Positions 1-7,695 of a DNA stretch of 38,190 nt are shown one piece after another (the stretch's first letter is position 1; the number at the start of each line of letters is the position of its first letter). Location of the stretch: the NCBI GenBank assembly GCA_030431775.1, contig JAUIHW010000038.1, positions 1 through 38,190 on the forward strand. Reading direction: 5' to 3'. Made by a program: the position numbers and the translations under genes. Origin of the DNA: Gammaproteobacteria bacterium (GTDB lineage: Bacteria > Pseudomonadota > Gammaproteobacteria > Pseudomonadales > JAUIET01). The notes beneath the pieces were generated by a model. It saw only the letters and a program-made list of their open reading frames with translations. It was not told the origin of the DNA and made no database searches.

Positions 1-1661
1 ATGTAGTCTCCGGCCATATCAAAGGCTACTTTTAGTTTTTCCGGCGACGTACGGGTTACGAAACCCAGCTCGGCATTGCTGATCAGGCGCGAAGCTTCCT
101 GAAACGCCTCTAGCGCCATCAGTCGCCGCTCCTGCTGGCAACGTTCAACCTTGTCAATATAGCTTGCGTGTTCCCGCTTGAACTGCTTAATCAGTGGGTG
201 CTCACCTTCTGGTCCTGGCAGTTCTTTAGAGAGGAGCACGAATTGATCAACCAGTGCGCCGACATCATCTCGGCGGGCAATCAATTCATCGCCATTAAGC
301 TGGCCAGCCGAATACAGCTGCTCGATCATGGATTCCGCCTGGCGGATGCGCATGCGTCGTTGTTGCTGCTCTTCCAGAAACGCTTTACGCTGGCGGATCA
401 ACGCTGACTTCTGTGCTTCAAATCGGGTATGCAGTTCTGCAGAATCGGCCTTACGTAAAACACCGAGCGCTGCCCACCGTCCGCGGAGCGCCTGGATCAC
501 GCTGACCACATCATCTTTGTTATTCTGATCAACAAAGCTTTCCAGAAATTGGATTAGCTGCTCTGCCTTCGCCTTGTTACGATTGTATTCCTGTTCCAGC
601 AGAGTCTCTACCCGGCCGCAGTAGTCTTGGAACTGCTGCTTCACTGGCTTAGTTTGCTGCCGCTCGGTCGGCGCGTGGGAAGCCCATTGTTTACGTACAG
701 CGTTCAAGGTTAGCTCAACGCTGCGCCATTCAACTTCTTCCCAGTTGGTATTCTTAAAATAGTCGCGCATATCTGCAGCAAGCGCTTGGCGTTTACTCAG
801 ATTGCTTGCCAGTTTTTCAGTCAGCGCTTGATAGTATTCACGGCAAGGCTCATAAGCCTCGGTGACGGCCTCATTGAATTGCGCTTCCATTTGCTGGCAA
901 TGCACTTGTTCGTTAGCACACAGTTTCTGCCATTGCGCTCGCAAATCCATGATTTGCTTTGCCCTTTCCTTGATGCCAATGCGAGCCTCTGCGAGCTCTC
1001 GGAGATTTTGAAGCAGATTTTCCTTGAGCAGCTGTTCCTTCGCTGAAGCGAATTTATCAGATTGCTGCGGGTGAGCTGCTTGTGCTACCAAGGCAACCTC
1101 GGGTGTTCTATTGCCTTCAGGGCTTACGCGCAATTTCTCCAGCCCCTGCAACAGTCGGGAAGCCGCCGCTACTGGCGGTGGTATTTCCTGCGCCGTAAAA
1201 CAATCAACCCCATTGAGTCGCTTATTGAGTTCGCGAATGAGCACTTTCTGGGTTAAACCCTGTGCCTGAGAGCATCGTTGCAGTAACTGCTTGAGCGAGC
1301 CATATCGGCGTATGCTGGCGAGATTGGCATCAATATGCTCGGCCAGCGCGGCATACAGCTTAGCGTCAGGTGGGTAAATACGTCGCTGCTGACTCAATTG
1401 CACCCATTGCCGGTCCTGGGATTTGAGCGTGCTGGTGTATTGTCGCTCCAGCTCTTTGGAGTACGGGAGATCACCATACAGGTTCAATAACAATGCCTTA
1501 CGGGCTGCAATCAGTTCCTGGATAGCCGCCAGAGCACCCAAGCGCGTTTCCTGAAGCGAACTAGGAGAACCGGCCGACGGGAAGAGCAACGCTGCGACAG
1601 CCGGGTCGCCAATGGGCTTGACCATCGAGTCAATCGTTGGCAGGGCGGGTTGATTCACCAT
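1..1661 (-). CDS. DUF349 domain-containing protein, C-terminus cut by window edge
   Basis: An open reading frame runs from an ATG at 1661 to the left edge without a stop, giving at least 553 residues. An AGGAG ribosome binding site lies five bases before the ATG, so this start is well supported. The protein is almost entirely predicted helix, rich in Gln, Glu, Leu and Arg. It carries repeated units with a Trp-x-x-Leu pattern, such as the stretches around LRAQWQKL, VRKQWASH and LRGRWAALG, each followed by a charged helix. This is the DUF349 signature. The biochemical role of DUF349 proteins is not established. No signal peptide or membrane segment is visible, so it is probably cytoplasmic. It is the last gene before the edge, and its end and true length cannot be seen. 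Confidence 0.75.
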   Translation of the reverse strand, partial: MVNQPALPTIDSMVKPIGDPAVAALLFPSAGSPSSLQETRLGALAAIQELIAARKALLLNLYGDLPYSKELERQYTSTLKSQDRQWVQLSQQRRIYPPDAKLYAALAEHIDANLASIRRYGSLKQLLQRCSQAQGLTQKVLIRELNKRLNGVDCFTAQEIPPPVAAASRLLQGLEKLRVSPEGNRTPEVALVAQAAHPQQSDKFASAKEQLLKENLLQNLRELAEARIGIKERAKQIMDLRAQWQKLCANEQVHCQQMEAQFNEAVTEAYEPCREYYQALTEKLASNLSKRQALAADMRDYFKNTNWEEVEWRSVELTLNAVRKQWASHAPTERQQTKPVKQQFQDYCGRVETLLEQEYNRNKAKAEQLIQFLESFVDQNNKDDVVSVIQALRGRWAALGVLRKADSAELHTRFEAQKSALIRQRKAFLEEQQQRRMRIRQAESMIEQLYSAGQLNGDELIARRDDVGALVDQFVLLSKELPGPEGEHPLIKQFKREHASYIDKVERCQQERRLMALEAFQEASRLISNAELGFVTRTSPEKLKVAFDMAGDY

Positions 1662-1776
1662 AGTGCTCCTGAAGCGGGTTTATCCATCCAGGAGCAAATG
1701 TACCGATTGCTAGCTGCGCAAACAATAAACAGCAATTTTTTTTAGACAGGCGGGTCGCAGACCAGCCGACTGTCGA

Positions 1777-2784
1777 TTAATAGGTGCCGCTGGTCAAGGC
1801 CGCGTGCTCTTTAAGAAACTCGATCAGATAGCCATTTACAGCGGATGAGTTTTCCAACTGCACGAGATGGCCCGCTTCAGGAATCATTTCAACCCGTCGT
1901 AAATCCGGAAACTGCGCCCGCATCAGAGAGATCGGATCATCGCCGTGAAAGTGCTCCAGATCAACATCACGCTCACTGCCGATAAAGTAGGCTGGCACGG
2001 CACTCTGGCGGCCCTCAAATGCCTTACGCTGTTGCCATTTGAGGTCCATGGATCGATACCAATTCAGCCCACCGGTGAAACCGGAATGTTCATAAGCTGA
2101 AACATACCGCTCGAAGTCTTCTTCAGACAGCCAGTTCCATGGCAGCGGCGGCGCTTCAGGTAGCGCTTCCAGGTAAGTAATGCCCGGGGGCTTTGCCATG
2201 ACTTCGGAAAAATCATACGCACCACTGAGTGCAAAAAAAACCTTGTGCAAAAACTCGCGTGGCGCCGCATTCAGATCCCGGTCCGCAGGCCCAACCGGCC
2301 GGAAATACTCGATATGCAGGAAATTCCGCTCTGCCAGCGCTGCGTATTCAGTCAGCGGCGGTACCTCAGGATTATGCGGTGCGGCTGGATTCTCCAGACC
2401 AATGATGCAGCTCACCCGTTCAGGAAATTGCATTGCCAGGTCGTATACCGCGAATGCACCAAAATCCAGGCCGACAAAAACCGCTTGCTCAAGCCTAAAA
2501 TGGTCGAGCAGGCCCAGTAGATCAGCGGTGATCGAGTCGACACCGTAGCAATTGCTGTCAGTTGGTGCGTCGGTTAATCCCATACCGCGCATATCCGGCG
2601 CAAAACACCGATAACCGCAACCTGAAAGCGCGTCCATCTGGCGGCTCCAGCTGTACCAAGTGTGCGGAAAGCCGTGGCAGAAGATCACTGGAATACCTTG
2701 CTCTTGCCCCTGCTCCACCACATGCATATTGATGCCATTGATTTCTGCCTGGTGGTGATTGCGTTCGACATCCGAAGTTTTCAT
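1777..2784 (-). CDS. Alpha/beta hydrolase, epoxide hydrolase-like
   Basis: 335 residues with the alpha/beta hydrolase fold. The oxyanion-hole motif HGFP is at residues 37-40. The nucleophile elbow reads GLDFGA, with Asp107 where serine hydrolases have Ser; an Asp nucleophile marks the epoxide hydrolase and haloalkane dehalogenase branch. A cap-domain motif, GGLNWYR with Tyr243, resembles the ring-opening tyrosine region of soluble epoxide hydrolases. An acidic residue near 273-275 and His306 in AGHLVQLE would complete the triad. No signal peptide is visible, so it is probably cytoplasmic. The start overlaps the stop of the MFS gene by ATGA, so the two are translationally coupled. The substrate is unknown; haloalkane dehalogenase is a less likely alternative. 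Confidence 0.82.
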   Translation of the reverse strand: MKTSDVERNHHQAEINGINMHVVEQGQEQGIPVIFCHGFPHTWYSWSRQMDALSGCGYRCFAPDMRGMGLTDAPTDSNCYGVDSITADLLGLLDHFRLEQAVFVGLDFGAFAVYDLAMQFPERVSCIIGLENPAAPHNPEVPPLTEYAALAERNFLHIEYFRPVGPADRDLNAAPREFLHKVFFALSGAYDFSEVMAKPPGITYLEALPEAPPLPWNWLSEEDFERYVSAYEHSGFTGGLNWYRSMDLKWQQRKAFEGRQSAVPAYFIGSERDVDLEHFHGDDPISLMRAQFPDLRRVEMIPEAGHLVQLENSSAVNGYLIEFLKEHAALTSGTY

Positions 2785-4175
2785 CGCTGCACCTTAAAAC
2801 TTACAAAACTGGCCATTCCTGCGGATAATAACGCAAATGTAAATGCGTACTGCACAACCTTCTGTAATGCGGGGTACTGATCAGGCTGTATACTGTTTTG
2901 GCCAATCAGCGCAGCCATGAGCATCAACACAACGGCGGTGCCCAGCATATTGCCAAGGTATCTTGCCAGGTTGAGAATAGCGGTTGCCGCGCTCAAGCGC
3001 TGGGGGTTTACGGAACCCAGCGCGGCGGAGTTATTGGGCGTGGTAAACATCCCCATGCCGATGCCGTTAAGCAGCAATGCCGCTACCATAATTGCCAATG
3101 GTCCATCGGGCCGAACAACGCTCAGAATCGCAAAGCTGATCGCAACCAGGCCACAGCCAAACCCAACTATGCTGTGAGGCGCCCATCGCGTTTCCAGCCT
3201 GGAGACAAACAGGCTGACTACAGCGATTGCCAGGGTTTGAGCAAGCACAGTGAGGCCTGCGATTGCCGGTGACAGGCCAACCAGAAACTGTAAATACAGG
3301 CTCACCAGAAAGACCGCAGTGTAATTGCCCGCGTACACGAAAAAAGCGGCACCCAATGATGTTAAATATGTGGAATTACCCCGAATTGCCGACAGGTTAA
3401 CCAGAGGCTGGTGAGCACGTCCGAGGTGATAGTACAGAACAACACCTGCGGCGATACCAGCGCCCAGTAACAGCAGTTGACCCTGGTATTGCTGCTCTGA
3501 CGCGGGCAGCGAAGCCGCTACGACCAGACTACCGAGCATACAGGCAAGCCAAAATACTCCTGTCCAGTCAACCCCAATTGGTTCATCAGCTCGCCATTCC
3601 TGGCGAATATAGCGAACCACAAGAAAACAGTTCAGAATGGCCAGCGGGACCTGAACCTGAAATACGCTTCGCCACCCGGCGAACTCGGTCAGCAGGCCTC
3701 CTAACACCGGGCCCATTGACAAGCCGAGATAAATGGCGGCGGCTGCAACACCGAGGGCTTTGCCACGCTTTGCTTCAGGAAATACACTGGCGATGATCGC
3801 CATTCCGGTGGCGTGCAGCATGGCGGTCGCAAAGCCTTGCAATGCCCTGCATGCCAGCAGCCACTCAATGCTTGAAGCGATGCTGGCCAGCAAGTTGCCC
3901 AACGCAAATAACAACATGCCCGTTAAGAACAGACGTTTGCGGCCAATGGCGTCAGCGTACCGCCCCATAGGGATGATACTGATCGCATTCGCCAGCAGAA
4001 AGGCCATCGGTATCCAACTTACCTGGACGGCGCTGGGCTGAAATTCCTGGGTGATCTCCGGGATAGCAATCTGGATCGATGCCAGAGTGAGAGCGGACTG
4101 AGCACTGCCCAACGAGACCACAAGCAACACCACTTTTTGAGTGGTGCTGGCCTTCACAGTCACTGAATGGCTCAA
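2781..4175 (-). CDS. MFS transporter, DHA2 (EmrB/QacA) type
   Basis: 464 residues, strongly hydrophobic throughout, with about 14 predicted membrane helices. The MFS motif A reads GRYADAIGRKR at residues 71-81, between helices 2 and 3. A motif C-like run with Gly-Pro and Gly-Gly (LSMGPVLGGLL) follows in helix 5. These features fit the DHA2 family of proton-driven drug or metabolite exporters in the inner membrane. The gene overlaps both neighbours by four bases (ATGA), placing it inside a translationally coupled trio with an acyl-CoA hydrolase and an epoxide hydrolase-like enzyme. The cargo cannot be predicted from sequence. Confidence 0.88.
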   Translation of the reverse strand: MSHSVTVKASTTQKVVLLVVSLGSAQSALTLASIQIAIPEITQEFQPSAVQVSWIPMAFLLANAISIIPMGRYADAIGRKRLFLTGMLLFALGNLLASIASSIEWLLACRALQGFATAMLHATGMAIIASVFPEAKRGKALGVAAAAIYLGLSMGPVLGGLLTEFAGWRSVFQVQVPLAILNCFLVVRYIRQEWRADEPIGVDWTGVFWLACMLGSLVVAASLPASEQQYQGQLLLLGAGIAAGVVLYYHLGRAHQPLVNLSAIRGNSTYLTSLGAAFFVYAGNYTAVFLVSLYLQFLVGLSPAIAGLTVLAQTLAIAVVSLFVSRLETRWAPHSIVGFGCGLVAISFAILSVVRPDGPLAIMVAALLLNGIGMGMFTTPNNSAALGSVNPQRLSAATAILNLARYLGNMLGTAVVLMLMAALIGQNSIQPDQYPALQKVVQYAFTFALLSAGMASFVSFKVQR

Positions 4176-5290
4176 CCCAAATCCGACAGCGGGTTAGAAC
4201 CCCAGGGTGCGGAAAAAAATTGATCCACCAGTTCAGTCGGAACCTGCTCGATCGCGCGGTAAGTCCATTGTGGATTGCGGTCTTTGTCGACCAGCAGAGC
4301 CCGCACGCCCTCCGCGAACTCCGGGTGCCTTACGACATTGGTGGCGAGCAGAAGCTCACTACGCAGCGCATCGGCCAGTGACAGCTCGCGAGCCGATTGA
4401 AGCTGACGATCAATCCACAAGACCGCCAGAGGAGAACCTCGCAGCAAACCGTCCCTTGCCTTACTCAGCCATTTATCCTGCGGGTCGAGGTCCGCGATCT
4501 TTTGATAAACTTCAGCGGTTGTCCCACTGCAAAGTGACTCAATCAGCGCGCTGTGTCGGCTGATGTTCCCAGCAGGCGCCACACAGCTGTGCTCGGCGGC
4601 AAGTCTGCTTAACAGCGCCAGCAGCAATTGCTCATTTTCATCTGGCTGGCCCTTCCAGGACTGCGCCTGTAAACCGGTCAGTAGCGACTGATGGGCAGCG
4701 TCGGCAAGCAACACGGTACCATAGCCGGTGTCCATGCCATCAGTTGCATTGAAATTCGCCGCAGTGAGCGCAAGAAAGCGACCACTGTGTCCGGGCATCC
4801 GGTTCAGAAAGTAACTTCCGCCCACATCGGGAAACAAGGCAATAGTGACCTCAGGCATGGCGAATCGGGTTGACTCAGTGACCACCCGATGAGAACAGCC
4901 CGCAAAAATTCCCAGACCGCCGCCCATAACGATGCCATGGCCCCAGCATACAATCGGCTTAGCATAGGTATGCAGCCGATAGTTCATACGGTACTCGTCC
5001 GCAAAAAAGCGCTCGGCGTATTCACATGGCCCTCCAGGACGTTCGATCGCCGAACGATACAGCGCCTGCACATCGCCGCCTGCACAGAACCCTTTTTCGC
5101 CCACGCCATCGATTAGTACACCGACCACACCAGGGTCGTTTTCCCATCGATCCAGCGCCTCACGAATAATGCCCACCATTTCCAATGTTAGAGCATTCAG
5201 TGTTTTCGGCACATTTAAGGTAAGCCGACCAAAAGAGAGTCCATTATCGCCTGTTAGCAGCGATTTAATTACGGGCGCAACCGCGTCCAT
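4172..5290 (-). CDS. 3-hydroxyisobutyryl-CoA hydrolase (enoyl-CoA hydratase/isomerase superfamily)
   Basis: 372 residues, longer than a typical crotonase (about 260) and the usual size for 3-hydroxyisobutyryl-CoA hydrolase, which acts in valine degradation. The hallmark GFCAGGDVQALY is at residues 67-78. The oxyanion-hole segment GIVMGGGLGI follows, then FAMPEVTIALFPDVGGSYF. Glu147 and Asp155 sit eight residues apart, as the catalytic pair does in human HIBCH. An AAGGA ribosome binding site lies six bases before the ATG. It is the first gene of the trio with the MFS transporter and the epoxide hydrolase-like protein. No other valine pathway gene is visible nearby, so a related 3-hydroxyacyl-CoA substrate is possible. 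Confidence 0.87.
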   Translation of the reverse strand: MDAVAPVIKSLLTGDNGLSFGRLTLNVPKTLNALTLEMVGIIREALDRWENDPGVVGVLIDGVGEKGFCAGGDVQALYRSAIERPGGPCEYAERFFADEYRMNYRLHTYAKPIVCWGHGIVMGGGLGIFAGCSHRVVTESTRFAMPEVTIALFPDVGGSYFLNRMPGHSGRFLALTAANFNATDGMDTGYGTVLLADAAHQSLLTGLQAQSWKGQPDENEQLLLALLSRLAAEHSCVAPAGNISRHSALIESLCSGTTAEVYQKIADLDPQDKWLSKARDGLLRGSPLAVLWIDRQLQSARELSLADALRSELLLATNVVRHPEFAEGVRALLVDKDRNPQWTYRAIEQVPTELVDQFFSAPWGSNPLSDLG

Positions 5291-5336
5291 AGCAATTCCT
5301 TGATCTAAAAGGGGTGGCTTATGATAGCAGCATCAG

Positions 5337-5353
5337 GGCTGGCTCAGCCAGCC
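5337..5353 (-). terminator. Possible hairpin after the cyclase/HD unit
   Basis: A near-perfect inverted repeat, GGCTGG with CCAGCC around a five-base centre, lies six bases after the stop of the HD protein gene and before the ribosome binding site of the acyl-CoA hydrolase gene. It separates the two minus-strand gene groups. No uridine tract follows directly, so intrinsic termination is uncertain. Confidence 0.3.
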
Positions 5354-5359
5354 GGGAAG

Positions 5360-6271
5360 TCAGCCAAAACAGGCGATCAGGTCGACATCCGGTTGGCGCA
5401 GCAGGTCTTCGAGGCGCCGGCGGTTTGCATGAAGTGCATCCATATACGGGTTGTCACCGTCGAAGTGTGCCTCCACATGGCGGTACCGCCCTGCAAAGAA
5501 CCCGTCAAGACGGTCCTGTACGATGGTGCGCATAAAGTGCGGAGTCTTGCGAAGCAGCTCCTCCGGTGAATCGTAAATGACGTTAACCGAACCGTCGTCA
5601 TTCAGGCAACGGGTAACGCCAGCTATTTCGAACTCTCGGTACAAATTTTGGTAGCACTTCTGTAAATAGGCATCGTCAGCCATCTGGGCAATCACATCGG
5701 CAGTGCCAACCAATGCACCAATCACATGATGACGCTGGTCGTCCAGGGCTATATGTTCCGGGCTTACCTCGTACCCGGTGAAATGCACGACTTTAGTGGC
5801 CAATTCCACATGATGCGCAAGACCGATTGACGGGAGGTAATCCGCCATAAACTGAGCACTTCGGCTGACATGAACTTTCGTATACTCCGCGCCATGGCTG
5901 TGTTTGTTATCCGCAACCCGCCGAATATATCCTGAGTCGTGAAACAAGGCCACGATAATACCCATCAGGCACAGCTCGGGACCCAGCTGCTGCTCACCAT
6001 GATGTTCCTGCTCGTAGCCGTCAGCGAGTCGCGCAAAGGCTAGAGTCACATCCAGCACATGCCTAAGGTCATGGTATTCAGTCTCACAGGGGTGAAAGCC
6101 AGGGAAGCGGCCGCGATACAGGCTGGCAACATCAGCAAACAATTTGTCCAAAATTCGAAACGGGCGCCAGGGGTAGCGGCTTTCCATGATCGACTTGACC
6201 GCGACCAGGACACTGTCTGGATCGGCTACGTTGACGCTATTCGTTACATCTCTGGACACTGGCTCACTCAA
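5360..6271 (-). CDS. HD-domain phosphohydrolase with a cyclic-nucleotide phosphodiesterase-like motif
   Basis: 303 residues from a TTG codon nine bases after the cyclase stop; an internal ATG at 6190 is a weaker alternative. The HD-type metal-binding segment is YHDLRHVLDV at residues 66-75, followed by ALFHDSGY with His111-Asp112 and further histidines at 124 and 126. The YHxxxHxxDV pattern recalls the class I cyclic-nucleotide phosphodiesterase motif YHNxxHAxDV, more so than HD-GYP proteins. No signal peptide or membrane helix is seen. Directly following a class III cyclase gene, it may degrade the nucleotide that the cyclase makes, but that pairing is inference. Metal binding is supported by motif only. 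Confidence 0.7.
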   Translation of the reverse strand: MSEPVSRDVTNSVNVADPDSVLVAVKSIMESRYPWRPFRILDKLFADVASLYRGRFPGFHPCETEYHDLRHVLDVTLAFARLADGYEQEHHGEQQLGPELCLMGIIVALFHDSGYIRRVADNKHSHGAEYTKVHVSRSAQFMADYLPSIGLAHHVELATKVVHFTGYEVSPEHIALDDQRHHVIGALVGTADVIAQMADDAYLQKCYQNLYREFEIAGVTRCLNDDGSVNVIYDSPEELLRKTPHFMRTIVQDRLDGFFAGRYRHVEAHFDGDNPYMDALHANRRRLEDLLRQPDVDLIACFG

Positions 6272-6280
6272 ATGGTGTCT

Positions 6281-7561
6281 TTAATCTTCAGTAATATCCG
6301 GCCTTTGACGGCTCTTTGGGTAAAGTTTAGTGACCGCCCTTTCCTCGGCAAGCGAATTACGCTGAGAACGTGAACTCTTTGGCAAATAGTAGTCCTGCAG
6401 GCCTAGAATGATGGTCTTGCCATTCTTGATATGAATATTGCAACGCAGGTTAAATGCGAAACGGGACCGACCATGTTTGTCGGTAATTTTGAAACGGCGC
6501 ACAATTTGTCCCGCTGAAATCCCGGTTTCTCCAGTAAGATAAGCATGAATTGCCGCTACTTCCTCACCAGATAAAACCAGGCCTTTGAAATCCTCCAGGG
6601 TACGCGATACTCGCTCCAGAAACTTTTGAGAATCCACTTCTATCAAATAGGCTCCGTCTCGACTTGATGTTGGTATTTCAGCAACAAAGTCACCGACAAA
6701 GATCTGACCAGCCTGGGCCAGGTCAAGCATACGGGAAAGCTCTATTGTTACATCCCCCACGATAAAACTGTTCATGGTTGGATTTAAAGCTTCGGCCTGA
6801 TAAAACTCGTAGTGACTCCCAACATGGAAGCCCGTACGAATGCTTGGAACGGTTTGCCCAACCGACTTACGTGTGGCAATTGCATTATCCGCAATAACCA
6901 GCAACATGAATTGAAACAGATGCAAAGCCATTTTTGGCTCTCGACTTGGAACCCAAACATAGAACCCATCACCGGTTGTCGTTCGACGAAAATCGATATC
7001 AATACCCAGTTGGCGCATTTTGTTGTAAGCGGCGTTCAAGGAATAGGAAAGGCTGGTGAGCTGGCTGGTTTGTTCGAAGGGTGTGAACAGCGTGAAATCA
7101 ACGATATCGAACAGCAGGACTGCACGTCGCGGAACAAAACTGATGCTATGGCGTTTAACGATGTCTTCGACTGCATCGAGAATATACTGGTCGGTGGCCA
7201 GTGGTATTGGCAGTTTCAAAGAGTCGCGTTGCAGTCGCAGTTTTTTTTCCGCGTGCCGAAATTCCGCCTCATCCAACTGACGCCGGTTGGAAATCAGTCC
7301 GCGAATAAGGTCACCGTTCTCTTCCTGACGCTGGGGCCCCGACCGGTCCGCATTCAAGCTGTCTGAGTATGCCCCAAGAAAATAATGCGGAACAACCAAC
7401 AGGTCTACCCCGGCAGCGCTGGGAGTCCAGCACAATATGATGTTCTGGCCGAGCGCCCAACGTTCATGTATCGCCTTGTCAAGAAATCGCAGGTTGCCCT
7501 GCTGCGCATGCCCCCGATTAGAGACTCCGCTGCGTTCACTGAAATGACCTTGGTTTTGCAT
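6281..7561 (-). CDS. Class III adenylate/guanylate cyclase-domain protein
   Basis: 426 residues. A divergent N-terminal region of about 145 residues precedes a class III nucleotidyl cyclase core. The core starts at VLLFDIVDFT, with Asp152 in the first metal-binding position, and continues to TTGDGFYVW, with Asp198 in the second. A later segment, VGDVTIELSRMLDLAQAG, aligns with the usual G-x-x-N-x-A-x-R region. There the Arg is kept, but the transition-state Asn appears replaced by a hydrophobic residue. No transmembrane helix is visible. The ATG at 7561 follows an in-frame stop and has a poor ribosome binding site. The gene is paired with the downstream HD protein. It may be an active cyclase of unusual type or a degenerate regulatory relative. 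Confidence 0.72.
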   Translation of the reverse strand: MQNQGHFSERSGVSNRGHAQQGNLRFLDKAIHERWALGQNIILCWTPSAAGVDLLVVPHYFLGAYSDSLNADRSGPQRQEENGDLIRGLISNRRQLDEAEFRHAEKKLRLQRDSLKLPIPLATDQYILDAVEDIVKRHSISFVPRRAVLLFDIVDFTLFTPFEQTSQLTSLSYSLNAAYNKMRQLGIDIDFRRTTTGDGFYVWVPSREPKMALHLFQFMLLVIADNAIATRKSVGQTVPSIRTGFHVGSHYEFYQAEALNPTMNSFIVGDVTIELSRMLDLAQAGQIFVGDFVAEIPTSSRDGAYLIEVDSQKFLERVSRTLEDFKGLVLSGEEVAAIHAYLTGETGISAGQIVRRFKITDKHGRSRFAFNLRCNIHIKNGKTIILGLQDYYLPKSSRSQRNSLAEERAVTKLYPKSRQRPDITED

Positions 7562-7695
7562 ACGCTGTTCTGGATTTTCTTATGGTGGTAGCGGCACGCG
7601 GGGGCAATATACTTTTACAGTGTAGACTACCGTCCACGCTGCTTGATGTTGCATGCGCCTCCAAGCCAGCCTAAGCCACAAGCGCTTTAACAGCA

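Noticed and set aside
7562-7695. A promoter before the cyclase gene (TATATT with an upstream TGGACG)
   Set aside because: The spacing is about 19 bases and the -35 is poor; not strong enough to list as a feature.
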